Source of the DNA: Marinobacter zhejiangensis
Lineage (GTDB): Bacteria; Pseudomonadota; Gammaproteobacteria; Pseudomonadales; Oleiphilaceae
DNA: 64,000 bases
Assembly (NCBI RefSeq): GCF_900114775.1
Contig: NZ_FOUE01000007.1
Coordinates: 1 to 64,000 of the forward strand
Direction of reading: 5' to 3'
In this document: positions 7,815 to 16,193 of the stretch, piece by piece
Position numbering within the stretch: position 1 is the stretch's first letter
How the letters are laid out: each line of letters begins with the position of its first letter
The notes under the pieces: model-generated
The model's input: only the letters and a program-made list of their open reading frames with translations
Databases searched by the model: none
Told to the model about the DNA's origin: nothing
Made by a program: the position numbers and the translations under genes

Positions 7815-9046
7815 TGCAAAAGCTGATTCAGTGGATTGATGCTCGTCTGCCCATCGTAGAAGCCTACGAAAAGCACATGAGCAAGTACTACGCGCCAAAG
7901 AACTTCAATATGTGGTATTTCTTTGGTTCTCTGGCCATGCTCGTTCTGGTTAACCAGTTGGTGACCGGTATCTGGCTGACCATGAGCTACAATCCTTCTG
8001 CCGAGGGTGCGTTTGCCTCTGTTGAATACATCATGCGTGATGTCCAGTGGGGCTGGTTGTTGCGTTACCTGCACTCCACCGGTGCGTCTGCGTTCTTCGT
8101 TGTGGTCTACCTCCACATGTTCCGTGGCATCATGTACGGTTCCTACCAGAAACCGCGGGAGCTGATCTGGATCTTCGGTATGCTGATTTACCTGGCGCTG
8201 ATGGCTGAAGCGTTCATGGGCTACCTGCTGCCTTGGGGTCAGATGTCATACTGGGGCGCCCAGGTTATTGTTAACCTGTTCGGGGCTATCCCGGTTATTG
8301 GTGAAGACCTGTCTCTGTGGATTCGTGGTGATTACCTGATTTCAGGTATTACCCTGAACCGTTTCTTCGCCCTGCACGTTATCGCACTGCCAATTGTTCT
8401 GCTGGGGCTGGTGGTACTTCACCTGCTGGCGCTGCACGAAGTGGGTTCCAACAACCCGCAAGGTGTCGACATCAAAAAGGTCAAAGACGAAAACGGCATT
8501 CCGAAAGATGGGATCCCGTTCCACCCGTACTATACCGTTCACGACTTGCTGGGTGTTGGTGTCTTCCTGTTCGTGTTCTGTATCGTAGTGTTCTACTTCC
8601 CGGAAATGGGTGGCCTGTTCCTTGAGAAGCCTAACTTCGAGCCGGCGAACAGCCTGAAAACCCCCGCGCACATTGCGCCGGTCTGGTACTTCACGCCGTT
8701 TTACGCAATGCTCCGTGCAGTAACCGTTGACCTGTTTGGTCTGCCTGCAAAGTTCTGGGGTGTGGTTGTCATGGGTGGTGCTATTGCGATCCTGTTCGTC
8801 CTGCCATGGTTGGATCGTAGCCCGGTTAAATCTATCCGTTACAAGGGATGGATGAGCAAGATTGCCCTTGCGATCTTTGTGGTCAGCTTCGTCATTCTGG
8901 GTTACCTGGGCATCGTTCCGGCAACTGAAGGTCGTACCACTGTCGCCCAGATCCTGACGACTCTGTACTTCCTGTACTTCATTTTGATGCCGTTCTATAC
9001 CCGCATTGAAAAAACCAAGCCAGTACCAGAGAGGGTTTCAGGATAA
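7814..9046 (+). CDS. petB: Ubiquinol-cytochrome c reductase, cytochrome b subunit
   Basis: Cytochrome b is the membrane core of complex III and holds the two b hemes and both quinone sites. The 410-residue product has eight strongly hydrophobic segments. Heme-ligand histidines are seen in LRYLHSTGAS with HMFRG and in FFALHVIALP with HLLALHEVGSNNP. The Qo-site PEMG equivalent appears in YFPEMGG (PEWY in mitochondria). It overlaps the flanking petA and petC by one base each. Confidence 0.97.
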   Translation: MQKLIQWIDARLPIVEAYEKHMSKYYAPKNFNMWYFFGSLAMLVLVNQLVTGIWLTMSYNPSAEGAFASVEYIMRDVQWGWLLRYLHSTGASAFFVVVYLHMFRGIMYGSYQKPRELIWIFGMLIYLALMAEAFMGYLLPWGQMSYWGAQVIVNLFGAIPVIGEDLSLWIRGDYLISGITLNRFFALHVIALPIVLLGLVVLHLLALHEVGSNNPQGVDIKKVKDENGIPKDGIPFHPYYTVHDLLGVGVFLFVFCIVVFYFPEMGGLFLEKPNFEPANSLKTPAHIAPVWYFTPFYAMLRAVTVDLFGLPAKFWGVVVMGGAIAILFVLPWLDRSPVKSIRYKGWMSKIALAIFVVSFVILGYLGIVPATEGRTTVAQILTTLYFLYFILMPFYTRIEKTKPVPERVSG

Positions 9047-9801
9047 TGAGAAAGCTGATTGTTGGTCTTTTCTTGACACTCCTGCCAGCCCTTGGGCTGG
9101 CTGCCGGTGGCGCCGTGCCTCTGGACCATATGGAGCCGGATCACACCAATAAGGAGTCCCTCCAGCGCGGTGCGGCCCTGTTCACCAACTACTGCATGGG
9201 CTGTCACTCCGCAGAGTATGCCCGTTATAAGCGTGTAGCGGATGACATCGGCGTGCCAGCGCCTCTTTATGAAGAGAACCTGATTTTCACCGGTGCCAAG
9301 ATCGGTGAGTTGATGCATATCTCTATGGACAAGGCTCAGGCGGCTACCTGGTTTGGTAATACACCTCCTGACCTCACTCTTGAGTCGCGTCTGCGCGGGG
9401 AAAGCTGGATCTACTCCTACCTCCGCGGGTTCTACAAAGACGAGGCTCGTCCCCTGGGCGTAAACAACGTGGTATTCCCTAATGTTGGTATGCCGCATGT
9501 GTTCGTTCAGCAGCAAGGTCTGTGTGCGGTTCCGCCTGCCATTGGGCATGCGCCGAACATCGACCCGCTGAGTGGTACCCTGCGGGACGGCGATGTTTGT
9601 ACTGAGTGGGCTCTGGAAGGCGAGTTGAGTTCTGCTGAGTATGATCGTCTTGCCTACGATCTGACCAACTTCCTGTCGTACATGGGAGATCCGGTCAAGG
9701 TCGAGCGTGAGCGCCTGGGTATCTATGTACTCATCTTTATCGCTATCTTCTTCGTGTTCGCTTACCTGCTCAATCGTGAGTACTGGAAAGACGTACACTA
9801 A
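9046..9801 (+). CDS. petC: Ubiquinol-cytochrome c reductase, cytochrome c1
   Basis: Cytochrome c1 passes electrons from the Rieske protein to soluble cytochrome c. The 251-residue product has a cleavable signal peptide (to about LGLAAGG), a single heme c motif CMGCH followed by SAEYARY, and one C-terminal membrane anchor ending in NREYWKDVH. The axial methionine probably lies in the later GD/PPDLT-containing half, but I did not fix it. It is the last gene of petABC, followed by a terminator. Confidence 0.95.
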   Translation: MRKLIVGLFLTLLPALGLAAGGAVPLDHMEPDHTNKESLQRGAALFTNYCMGCHSAEYARYKRVADDIGVPAPLYEENLIFTGAKIGELMHISMDKAQAATWFGNTPPDLTLESRLRGESWIYSYLRGFYKDEARPLGVNNVVFPNVGMPHVFVQQQGLCAVPPAIGHAPNIDPLSGTLRDGDVCTEWALEGELSSAEYDRLAYDLTNFLSYMGDPVKVERERLGIYVLIFIAIFFVFAYLLNREYWKDVH

Positions 9802-9810
9802 GAATTCGGG

Positions 9811-9816
9811 TATAAT
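9811..9816 (+). promoter_or_regulatory. Putative -10 element upstream of sspA
   Basis: TATAAT at 9811-9816 lies just after petC and 16 bases before the petABC terminator hairpin. If it is used, the sspA transcript would start near 9823 and pass through the hairpin in its own leader. No -35 is recognisable at 16-18 bases. Confidence 0.35.
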
Positions 9817-9831
9817 CCGAGCGCTTTAACT

Positions 9832-9865
9832 CCAGCGGGTCACGTTTTGTGATCCGCTGGATTTT
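9832..9865 (+). terminator. Terminator after petABC / in the sspA leader
   Basis: A 12-bp stem, CCAGCGGGTCAC (9832-9843) with GTGATCCGCTGG (9849-9860), has a five-base loop, one G-T wobble and the tail ATTTTTG. It can end the petABC transcript. Because a TATAAT lies upstream of it, it might also attenuate sspA. Confidence 0.88.
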
Positions 9866-9910
9866 TGCGTTTCAGGATCCATTCGGTTTGTTTAAACGTG
9901 AGGTAACTCT

Positions 9911-10540
9911 ATGGGCGTTGTGACCAAGCGGTCATCAATGACATTTTTCTCTGACCCAGCTAGCCACTACAGCCACAGGGTGCGGATTGTTCTGGCAGAG
10001 AAAGGCGTTACAGTGGATATCGTTGATGTCGATCCAGAAAATCCCCCCGAGGAGCTGGCTGACCTGAATCCGTACAACGCGCTCCCAACGCTTGTCGATC
10101 GTGATCTGGTTCTGTACGAGCCGAATATCATGATGGAGTACCTGGACGAGCGCTTCCCGCATCCACCTCTGTTGCCGGTATATCCTGTAGCTCGGGCCAA
10201 CAGCCGGTTGATGATCCACCGCATCCAGAAGGACTGGTGTGCGCTGGTTGATCAAATCTTGGAGCAGCCGACAGGTAAGGCTGCGGATGCGGCCCGGAAG
10301 GAGTTGCGTGAAAGTCTGTTGGCTACCGCGCCGCTGTTCGGCGAAATGCCGTATTTCCTGTCTGAAGAATTCACCATTGTGGATTGCTGTATTGCGCCGA
10401 TCCTTTGGCGTTTGCCGGCACTGGGAATTGAGCTGTCCGATAAGCAGGCCAAGCCTGTGCTGAAGTACATGGATCGGATTTTTGCCCGTGATAGCTTCAA
10501 GGCCAGCCTGTCTGATCTGGAAGAAGATATTCGCAACTGA
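9911..10540 (+). CDS. sspA: Stringent starvation protein A
   Basis: SspA binds RNA polymerase and affects stationary-phase and stress transcription. The 209-residue product has a glutathione-S-transferase fold: an N-terminal thioredoxin-like part (FFSDPASHYSHRVRIVLAEK, then NPYNALPTL and EPNIMMEYLDERFPHP) and an all-helical C-terminal part. The Ser/Cys that activates glutathione in true GSTs is not evident, as usual for SspA. sspB follows, the conserved pairing. GAGGTAAC lies upstream of ATG 9911. Confidence 0.95.
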   Translation: MGVVTKRSSMTFFSDPASHYSHRVRIVLAEKGVTVDIVDVDPENPPEELADLNPYNALPTLVDRDLVLYEPNIMMEYLDERFPHPPLLPVYPVARANSRLMIHRIQKDWCALVDQILEQPTGKAADAARKELRESLLATAPLFGEMPYFLSEEFTIVDCCIAPILWRLPALGIELSDKQAKPVLKYMDRIFARDSFKASLSDLEEDIRN

Positions 10541-10572
10541 TTTCCGGTTAAGGCCGGGTGCCGGGGGAATGC

Positions 10573-10998
10573 GTGGCTGAGAATAACGTCAGAATGATGT
10601 CCAGTCGTCCTTACTTGGTAAGGGCTTTTAACGAGTGGATTCTGGATAACGATTGCACGCCATATATTGTTGTTGATGCGGGCGTTCAGGGCGTTCAGGT
10701 TCCAACAGAGCACGTTGCCAATGGGCAGATTGTTCTGAATATCAGTCCTTCGGCGGTAAAGGGGCTGGTTGTTGGTAACTCTGCGCTTGAGTTCAGCGCA
10801 CGCTTTGGTGGCGTCCCTATGCAGGTGTTTATCCCGTTGCAGGCGGTAACTGCGATATATGCCAAGGAGAATGGCGAAGGGATGGCGTTTGGCAGTGAGC
10901 CTGGGGCTCCAGACCCGGATGGCTCGGGGGACGAGCCTTCCGGAAAAGGAGGCGTGGAGCGCCCCAGTGGCCGGCCGACCCTCAAGGTTGTGAAGTAG
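10573..10998 (+). CDS. sspB: ClpXP protease specificity-enhancing factor
   Basis: SspB tethers ssrA-tagged proteins to the ClpXP protease. The compact domain is seen in RPYLVRAFNEWILDND, GQIVLNISPSAVKGL and FSARFGG. A flexible acidic/Gly-rich linker follows, and the C-terminal ClpX-binding tail ends RPTLKVVK, close to E. coli RPALRVVK. GTG 10573 has GGGGGA just upstream. ATG 10594, giving MMSSRPYLV, is an equally good protein start. It lies in the sspA operon. Confidence 0.93.
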   Translation: MAENNVRMMSSRPYLVRAFNEWILDNDCTPYIVVDAGVQGVQVPTEHVANGQIVLNISPSAVKGLVVGNSALEFSARFGGVPMQVFIPLQAVTAIYAKENGEGMAFGSEPGAPDPDGSGDEPSGKGGVERPSGRPTLKVVK

Positions 10999-11001
10999 TG
11001 T

Positions 11002-11027
11002 AAAGCCAGCGTAAGCTGGCTTTTTTT
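11002..11027 (+). terminator. Terminator of sspAB
   Basis: The stem AAAGCCAGC (11002-11010) with GCTGGCTTT (11015-11023), loop GTAA, runs into seven T. The T-run touches the stop codon of the convergent diaA at 11026. Confidence 0.93.
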
Positions 11028-11616
11028 ATGCGCCAAACAGTTTGTTGTCGATTAATGCGCAAAGTGCGTTGAGGATAACCAGCATCAGTGGGCTGGCTTC
11101 GTTTGAGGCGAGGTTATGAAGCGTGATCTCATGATCTTCCGGATGGAGTAGTGAGGTGATGTCCGTCTTCTCCTTGGCGCTAAGTACAACGATGCGCATT
11201 TCCCGGTCATGGGCTGCCTGGATCGCCTGGATCAAATTGGCCTTGTGGCCGTCGTCCACGAAGACCATCAGCAGGTCATGGGGTTTGCCGACCGCCCGTA
11301 CTTGTCTGGAAAAGGTGTCGTTGAAGCGGTTGTCGCGACAGATGGCGGAGTAGGTGGTGGCATCAGCGCCGAGATTTATGGCGGGCAATGCGGGGCGGTC
11401 CTGATCAAAGCGATTCAGCAGAGCGGTGCAGAAGTACTGGGCCAGGATGTTGGCGCTGCCATTGGCGCAGGTAATGATTTTCCCGTCTGCCAGTAGGGTC
11501 TCCACTACGGCATCAGCGGAGTGGATAATGGCTTCGCCGGTATCGCTGGCAGCCTGGGCAGTTTGTTCCATATGGCTGGCAAACCAGCCGTTGATCAAGC
11601 TGTAAGCATCGTTCAT
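11026..11616 (-). CDS. diaA: DnaA initiator-associating protein DiaA (SIS domain)
   Basis: DiaA binds DnaA and helps timely initiation at oriC. The 196-residue SIS-domain protein resembles phosphoheptose isomerase GmhA, but the GmhA GNGGSA...AQHF segment reads CANGSANILAQYF here, losing the histidine. The C-terminus CALIDNKLFG matches DiaA (CDLIDNTLF). The order rsmI, lpoA, yraN, diaA is the same as in E. coli, which supports DiaA over GmhA. It is the last gene of the minus-strand lpoA-yraN-diaA set, two bases after yraN. Confidence 0.85.
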   Translation of the reverse strand: MNDAYSLINGWFASHMEQTAQAASDTGEAIIHSADAVVETLLADGKIITCANGSANILAQYFCTALLNRFDQDRPALPAINLGADATTYSAICRDNRFNDTFSRQVRAVGKPHDLLMVFVDDGHKANLIQAIQAAHDREMRIVVLSAKEKTDITSLLHPEDHEITLHNLASNEASPLMLVILNALCALIDNKLFGA

Positions 11617-11618
11617 GT

Positions 11619-11981
11619 TTAGCCTTGAATTGCGTTCTTAATCCACTGAATGTCGTATCTCGCCCACCGCCCTGGAGACATGGCAATGACGTCAATCCGG
11701 GCTTCGCAGTCCCACTTCCCATGGCGGTGGAGGTAATACTCTACAGCCCGTAGCAGTCGTCGCTGCTTTTGGTAGCCAATGGATTCTGCGGGTCCGGTAA
11801 GTGCCCCGTTGCCTCGAAAGCGCACTTCGAAGAACACTAGGGTGGGGCCGTCCTGGCCAATCAAATCTATCTCGCCGCCACGGCTGTAGACGTTGCGTTC
11901 CAGAATCTTGACGCCGCGGCGGGCGAGGTACCTGGCGGCAACCAGTTCGGCCTGGTCGCCGACCAATTTTTTACTATTCAT
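11619..11981 (-). CDS. yraN: YraN family protein (UPF0102)
   Basis: This 120-residue protein has the restriction-endonuclease-like fold of UPF0102. The family core is seen in AARYLARRGVKILERN, GGEIDLIG and LVFFEVRFR, the last replacing the more usual EVK. The role is unknown; relation to Holliday-junction-resolvase-like nucleases is from fold only. It sits between lpoA and diaA as in many gammaproteobacteria. Confidence 0.9.
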   Translation of the reverse strand: MNSKKLVGDQAELVAARYLARRGVKILERNVYSRGGEIDLIGQDGPTLVFFEVRFRGNGALTGPAESIGYQKQRRLLRAVEYYLHRHGKWDCEARIDVIAMSPGRWARYDIQWIKNAIQG

Positions 11982-12013
11982 GCCGTCCTTGGCCTGCAGG
12001 GTTGGGTTGTCGG

Positions 12014-13879
12014 TTATGGGGTTGGTGGCGAGACTTCCCCGGCGCTGCCGTTCCCATTCGTTGGCTCAGGCACGTCTGCTAAATGTGTCGGTGTGCCGTT
12101 CTGGAATAATGCCCATTGCTGCTGGCGCTGGACTTTTCCGTCGGGCGTCATGGTCAGGCGTCCTGTTTGTCCGTCCAGCGCGGCATCATCCACTTGCTGA
12201 AGGAGCGTCAGGCGGTTGCCGATTTGGTAGGCGTCAGCGCCCATGGCGAACAGTCGCCCCAGTTGGCCGCCGATGGCGCCGAAGGCTGCCAGCGCGTCGT
12301 CCCTGAATTCGTTTTCTTCGCCAAGAATCCAGGGGATATCCGTGAAGCGAACGCCGTTCAGGTCTCGATCCCGGTTCGGGGCTGGGTCGCCTTCATAGAC
12401 CAGAGAAGGGGAGTACACCGGCAGGTCGCCGCCGAAGTAAAACGCGAACATCGGCTTGAATTGGCGGGCAATGGTTGGCGGTGCGACCATGACGATGGCG
12501 TCGGCATCCTGGCGTCGTCGCGGTTCGAACTCGACGTTCAGACCAATAGTGCGCTCGACATCAATGGCTCGTTGTCTTGACGCCTCAATTCCCAGTAAGC
12601 CGGCGCTGACGGTGCGCAGGTTTTCGGCGTTCAGGAATCGAACGCTGTCGAGGACCTTTCCGTTGTTCTCGGCCAACGCATTGTCCAGAGCTTGTTCGAA
12701 GCGGCTGCCCCAGTCTCCATCCGGGAACAGGGCCAGAACCTGGTCCCGGTTTTCGGAATGCAGTCGTTCGGCGATCTGGCGGGCCTCATCCTCGGCGGCG
12801 AGGCCGAATTGATAGAATTGAGCCGGGACAGAACTGTTCTCCGGTAGATAGTTCAGTGCCAGAACCGGTACTGGGAGCGGTGCGTGCTGCGTGAGTTCAG
12901 CCAGGGACTCTTTTCGAAGCGGTCCGACAATCAGGTCAGGTTCTGTTGCAAGGATTTTCTGGTAAAGCTCTTCAAACGCGGTGTCGTTGGTATCGAACAT
13001 CGTGATGTTGATGTCGAGTTCTGCCGTGCTTTCATCTTGATAGAAGGCGGATAGGAATCCGTCCCGAATGGCTTCGCCTGCCTTTGCTAATGGCCCGCTC
13101 AGCGGGAGGGCGAGGGCGATGGACTCCGGGCGCTGTCGCGCCAGAGTAGTGATCAGCAGGAGCTCGCTCGGCAGTGTGGAAGCGGCTGGGTGGCTGGTCC
13201 AGTTATACTGCCAGTCTCTAATTTTCCGGCCTTGGCTGTCGAGGGTTGCGCCAGGCTCCCGCATGATGGCCGCCAGTTCGACCCAGCCCTGAGGGGTGTA
13301 GCCGACCAGCCGCTGGGCTTCGCCCGAGAGTGTTGTGTCCGACGTTTGTTTGAGCGCCTGCCAGATTTGGTCCTGAGTCGCCTGCACGTCCGTGGTGATG
13401 CCTGCATCGACCATCGCCATCAGTGTTAGTGCGGCATCCAGTGGGCGTTGGGCCAGCAGGTAGGTGGATGCTTGCAAGTCTCCGGCCCGGCTTACCAGCT
13501 CACCCTGGTAATTCTGAAACTGGCTGGGGGCGAGCCTGTCAGCGAGTTGCTCTGCCCACGGGCTGTCCTTGAGTTCAACGGCGCTGGCCATGGCTAGCAA
13601 CAGGTACTGGTCGAGCAACTGTGGGTTCGGGGACGAGAGCGAGGGGCTTTTCAGGATCTGGCGAGCTGCCGAGTGGTTGCCTGCCTCTTGAAAGTTGCTG
13701 GCACTTCGCAGCAGGTAGCTTTGCGCCACCATCGGGTCGTTTTCGTCTGCGGCCAACGACACGGCTTCCGATGCAGAAAGCGGCGTGTGGGTTTCCAGGT
13801 TGATGGAGGTGCATCCCCCTAGCACTGACGCGGCCAGCAAGGCGGCAACCAGCGGCGAATTCTGCAGTTTTTTAGTCAT
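12014..13879 (-). CDS. lpoA: Penicillin-binding protein activator LpoA
   Basis: LpoA is an outer-membrane lipoprotein that activates the transpeptidase of PBP1A. The 621-residue product has a lipoprotein signal with the lipobox LGGC (Cys22), an N-terminal TPR-like helical region (~30-230), and a C-terminal domain of the periplasmic-binding-protein fold starting near IALALPLSGPLAKAGEAIRDG. The end is a Pro/Gly-rich tail. Context (rsmI divergent, yraN and diaA downstream) matches E. coli yraM. Confidence 0.92.
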   Translation of the reverse strand: MTKKLQNSPLVAALLAASVLGGCTSINLETHTPLSASEAVSLAADENDPMVAQSYLLRSASNFQEAGNHSAARQILKSPSLSSPNPQLLDQYLLLAMASAVELKDSPWAEQLADRLAPSQFQNYQGELVSRAGDLQASTYLLAQRPLDAALTLMAMVDAGITTDVQATQDQIWQALKQTSDTTLSGEAQRLVGYTPQGWVELAAIMREPGATLDSQGRKIRDWQYNWTSHPAASTLPSELLLITTLARQRPESIALALPLSGPLAKAGEAIRDGFLSAFYQDESTAELDINITMFDTNDTAFEELYQKILATEPDLIVGPLRKESLAELTQHAPLPVPVLALNYLPENSSVPAQFYQFGLAAEDEARQIAERLHSENRDQVLALFPDGDWGSRFEQALDNALAENNGKVLDSVRFLNAENLRTVSAGLLGIEASRQRAIDVERTIGLNVEFEPRRRQDADAIVMVAPPTIARQFKPMFAFYFGGDLPVYSPSLVYEGDPAPNRDRDLNGVRFTDIPWILGEENEFRDDALAAFGAIGGQLGRLFAMGADAYQIGNRLTLLQQVDDAALDGQTGRLTMTPDGKVQRQQQWALFQNGTPTHLADVPEPTNGNGSAGEVSPPTP

Positions 13880-14041
13880 GTCTCGCTCGTACAGCTCCGG
13901 GCGTTGGGCTTGTGGCGCCGTATAATCGGCGGCATCATGCTTGGGTGGTACGGTAAGCAGTTCTGGCCCGCAAGTTTACCAGCTCCCGGGGCATTTCACA
14001 TGACGTTGCCGTCATTCACTTCAATTCTTGAGGGGTAAGCT

Positions 14042-14911
14042 GTGAATTCTGAAATAGCCAGGTCTGATGTTGGCGGTGGTGTGTTGTATATCGTTGCGAC
14101 ACCTATCGGTAACCTGGAGGACATAACCGCCCGGGCTGAGCGAGTACTGGCGAGTGTCGATTTCATCGCCGCAGAGGATACCCGCCACAGTGGTAGGCTT
14201 TTGCAGGCATTGGCCATACGCCGGCCGCTTGTGGCCCTGCATGATCATAATGAGCGGGAAAGAGCGGCGTCTGTACTCGACCGTATCGTGGCGGGTGAAA
14301 GTGCGGCCCTGATCTCCGATGCAGGTACGCCCCTGATTTCCGACCCCGGCTACATCCTGGTGCGTCAGGCCCGGGAGCGGGGGGTTCGAGTGGTGCCGGT
14401 TCCTGGTGTCAGCGCGTTGACTTCGGCCTTGAGTGTGGCGGGGCTGCCGACGGACCGGTTTACCTTTATCGGGTTCCTCCCGGCAAAGCGGAGTGGTCGC
14501 CAGGCGGCGCTGGACAGTCTGAAGCATGACGTGGCGACACTGGTGTTCTATGAGTCGCCCCATCGGATTGTCGATATGATCGAAGATGTTGTTGCTGTTT
14601 TTGGTGAGCATCGCGAGGTGGCAATTACCCGGGAGTTGACCAAAACCTTTGAATCCTTCTATGGCGGCGCGGCAGCTGGCGTTTTGGATCAGTTGCAGGC
14701 AGACCCCAATGCGACCAAGGGAGAGTTCGTGGTGATGGTTCAGGGTGCGCAGCCCCGGTCTGAGGAGCAGCCCGGCGTGGATGTGGACAAAATGCTTCGC
14801 TTGCTCTGTCAGGAGCTGCCGGTGAAGAAGGCGGCCCGGATAGGCGCTGAGTTGACCGGCGTATCCCGGAACGACCTCTACCAGCGCGCGTTGGCGTTGA
14901 AGGACGAATGA
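14042..14911 (+). CDS. rsmI: 16S rRNA (cytidine(1402)-2'-O)-methyltransferase
   Basis: RsmI 2'-O-methylates C1402 in the decoding centre of 16S rRNA, while RsmH (encoded at 16190) makes the N4-methyl group on the same base. The 289-residue product has the tetrapyrrole-methylase fold: LYIVATPIGNLEDIT at the start, AAEDTRHSG, SDAGTPLISDPGY and FYESPHRI. The start is GTG 14042 behind GAGGGGTAAG. It is divergent from lpoA; the 160-base gap holds a TATAAT at 13921-13926 pointing this way. Confidence 0.96.
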   Translation: MNSEIARSDVGGGVLYIVATPIGNLEDITARAERVLASVDFIAAEDTRHSGRLLQALAIRRPLVALHDHNERERAASVLDRIVAGESAALISDAGTPLISDPGYILVRQARERGVRVVPVPGVSALTSALSVAGLPTDRFTFIGFLPAKRSGRQAALDSLKHDVATLVFYESPHRIVDMIEDVVAVFGEHREVAITRELTKTFESFYGGAAAGVLDQLQADPNATKGEFVVMVQGAQPRSEEQPGVDVDKMLRLLCQELPVKKAARIGAELTGVSRNDLYQRALALKDE

Positions 14912-15004
14912 GCTTGGCTGAAAGGCCAGGTGCAGCGGTTTCCCGCGGCGTGCGAGGTGATTTGTGCTTGCGCCGATTCGAGCAGGGGCGTATCGTCTCG
15001 CCCT

Positions 15005-15352
15005 GAGCTCGCCAGACAGTCGCCGCCAGTCATGCTGGGGGAGGAAAGTCCGGGCTCCATAGGGCAAGGTGCCAGGTAACGCCTGGGCGGCGCGAGTCGA
15101 CGGAAAGTGCAACAGAAAGTATACCGCCTAAGTGCCTCCGGGCGCCGGTAAGGTTGAAATGGTGCGGTAAGAGCGCACCGCGTGACTGGCAACAGTTCAC
15201 GGCGATGGTAAACCCCACCTGGAGCAAGACCAAATAGGAGTCCAATGGCGTGGCCCGCGCTGGACTCGGGTAGGTTGCTTGAGGCCTGTGGTGACGCAGG
15301 CCCTAGATGAATGACTGTCCACGACAGAACCCGGCTTACCGGCGAGCTCACT
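15005..15352 (+). ncRNA. rnpB: RNase P RNA, class A
   Basis: This ribozyme subunit matures tRNA 5' ends. The ends pair as helix P1, GAGCTCGCC (15005-15013) with GGCGAGCTC (15341-15349). Universally conserved blocks are present: GAGGAAAGTCCGGGCTCC, GCCAGGTAACGCCTGG, GGTAAGAGCGCACCG, GAGCAAGACCAAATAGG and the 3' GACTGTCCACGACAGAACCC. Helix P3 is very short, CCAG/CTGG (15026-15038), compared with E. coli. It lies between rsmI and mraZ, a location also known from pseudomonads. Confidence 0.97.
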
Positions 15353-15369
15353 TATTTCCCTCTTGATGT

Positions 15370-15395
15370 GAATCTGTTCGCTACAGGTTCCTTTC
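15370..15395 (+). terminator. Probable rnpB terminator
   Basis: Eighteen bases after the rnpB 3' end, GAATCTGT (15370-15377) pairs with ACAGGTTC (15383-15390) around the loop TCGCT, with one wobble, and CTTTCCT follows. The stem is weaker than other terminators here and the U-tract is interrupted. Confidence 0.5.
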
Positions 15396-15400
15396 CTGAT

Positions 15401-15467
15401 ATAGCCAAATATTCTTAAACCTCAGTTTTCATCTTTACTTTTGGGTGCAGGTGATTGATTTGGCTAT
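15401..15467. repeat. 10-bp perfect inverted repeat between rnpB and mraZ
   Basis: ATAGCCAAAT (15401-15410) is mirrored by ATTTGGCTAT (15458-15467), 47 bases apart, and the second arm runs into TTTTTC. It could be a second rnpB terminator with a long loop or a looped regulator site. The stretch 15468-15560 is pyrimidine-rich and shows nothing else. Confidence 0.4.
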
Positions 15468-15562
15468 TTTTCTTCCTCTGTATCTGCGCTCTCTTCTCTC
15501 GGAATCTCCGTAACTCACTGTCATTAAAGAAACTTTTGTAGGTGCGTAGTCCCTGGCGGCGC

Positions 15563-15635
15563 TTGCATTGTGTTTGGTGTGTTTCTATAGTGTGCGAAAG
15601 TGGGTAAAAGTGGGTTGTTGTGGTTTTTTGTGGTG
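15563..15635 (+). promoter_or_regulatory. mraZ (dcw) promoter with MraZ operator repeats
   Basis: A sigma-70 promoter, TTGCAT (15563-15568) and TATAGT (15586-15591), has 17-base spacing and would start near 15598. Directly downstream stand TGGGT (15601), TGGGT (15611), TGGTT (15621) and TGGTG (15631), repeating every 10 bases; TGTGC at 15591 is a weaker fifth unit. E. coli MraZ binds TGGGN direct repeats separated by five bases, so this is a near-ideal autorepression operator. A leader of about 140 bases follows, containing runs of G, T and A (15640-15690). Confidence 0.85.
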
Positions 15636-15737
15636 CTTGGTTGTGCCGCGGTGGGGAAAAGGGGGGAAGTCCTTTTTTTTCCAAAAAAAACGCAACAACG
15701 CGGGCAATTCGACGAAATCAGCCGCAGAGCGGGATAG

Positions 15738-16193
15738 ATGAGCAACTTTCGTGGCAATAACGCCATCAACATGGATGCGAAGGGTCGCCTGGCGATCCCT
15801 GCCAAGGTGCGCGAGGATCTCGCGGACCTGTGTGGCGGCCGCATTGTGTTGACGGCCAGCGCGAACAGAGATGAGCGTTGCTTGCTGATCTACCCGGAGC
15901 CCCAATGGGAGGCGATCGAAGCCCAGATCAATAGGTTGCCGACGATGAAAAAGTCGGTTCGCCGATTGCAGCGCATCATGCTTGGTTATGCCACGCCTCT
16001 GGAACTGGACGGTGCGGGTCGCGTGTTGGTGCCGCCAACGCTGCGAAGTTTTGCTGGCCTGGAGAAGCGGTTGATGCTGGTTGGTCAGGGTAAAAAGTTT
16101 GAACTGTGGGATGAAACTCGGTGGCTCGAATTGGTTGATGATTTTGATGATGACGATGATATGCCACCTGAGATGGAGGCGTTGTCACTATGA
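15738..16193 (+). CDS. mraZ: Transcriptional regulator MraZ
   Basis: MraZ is the DNA-binding repressor of the division and cell wall (dcw) cluster. The 151-residue product has two AbrB-like half-domains, seen in NAINMDAKGRLAIPAKVRE and ATPLELDGAGRVLVPPTLR, each with the DxxGR core, and an acidic C-terminus. The putative operator lies 100-140 bases upstream. The stop overlaps rsmH as ATGA. Confidence 0.97.
   Translation: MSNFRGNNAINMDAKGRLAIPAKVREDLADLCGGRIVLTASANRDERCLLIYPEPQWEAIEAQINRLPTMKKSVRRLQRIMLGYATPLELDGAGRVLVPPTLRSFAGLEKRLMLVGQGKKFELWDETRWLELVDDFDDDDDMPPEMEALSL

Noticed and set aside
11026..11616. Phosphoheptose isomerase GmhA
   Set aside because: The catalytic His segment is altered and the gene order matches diaA, so DiaA is the better call.
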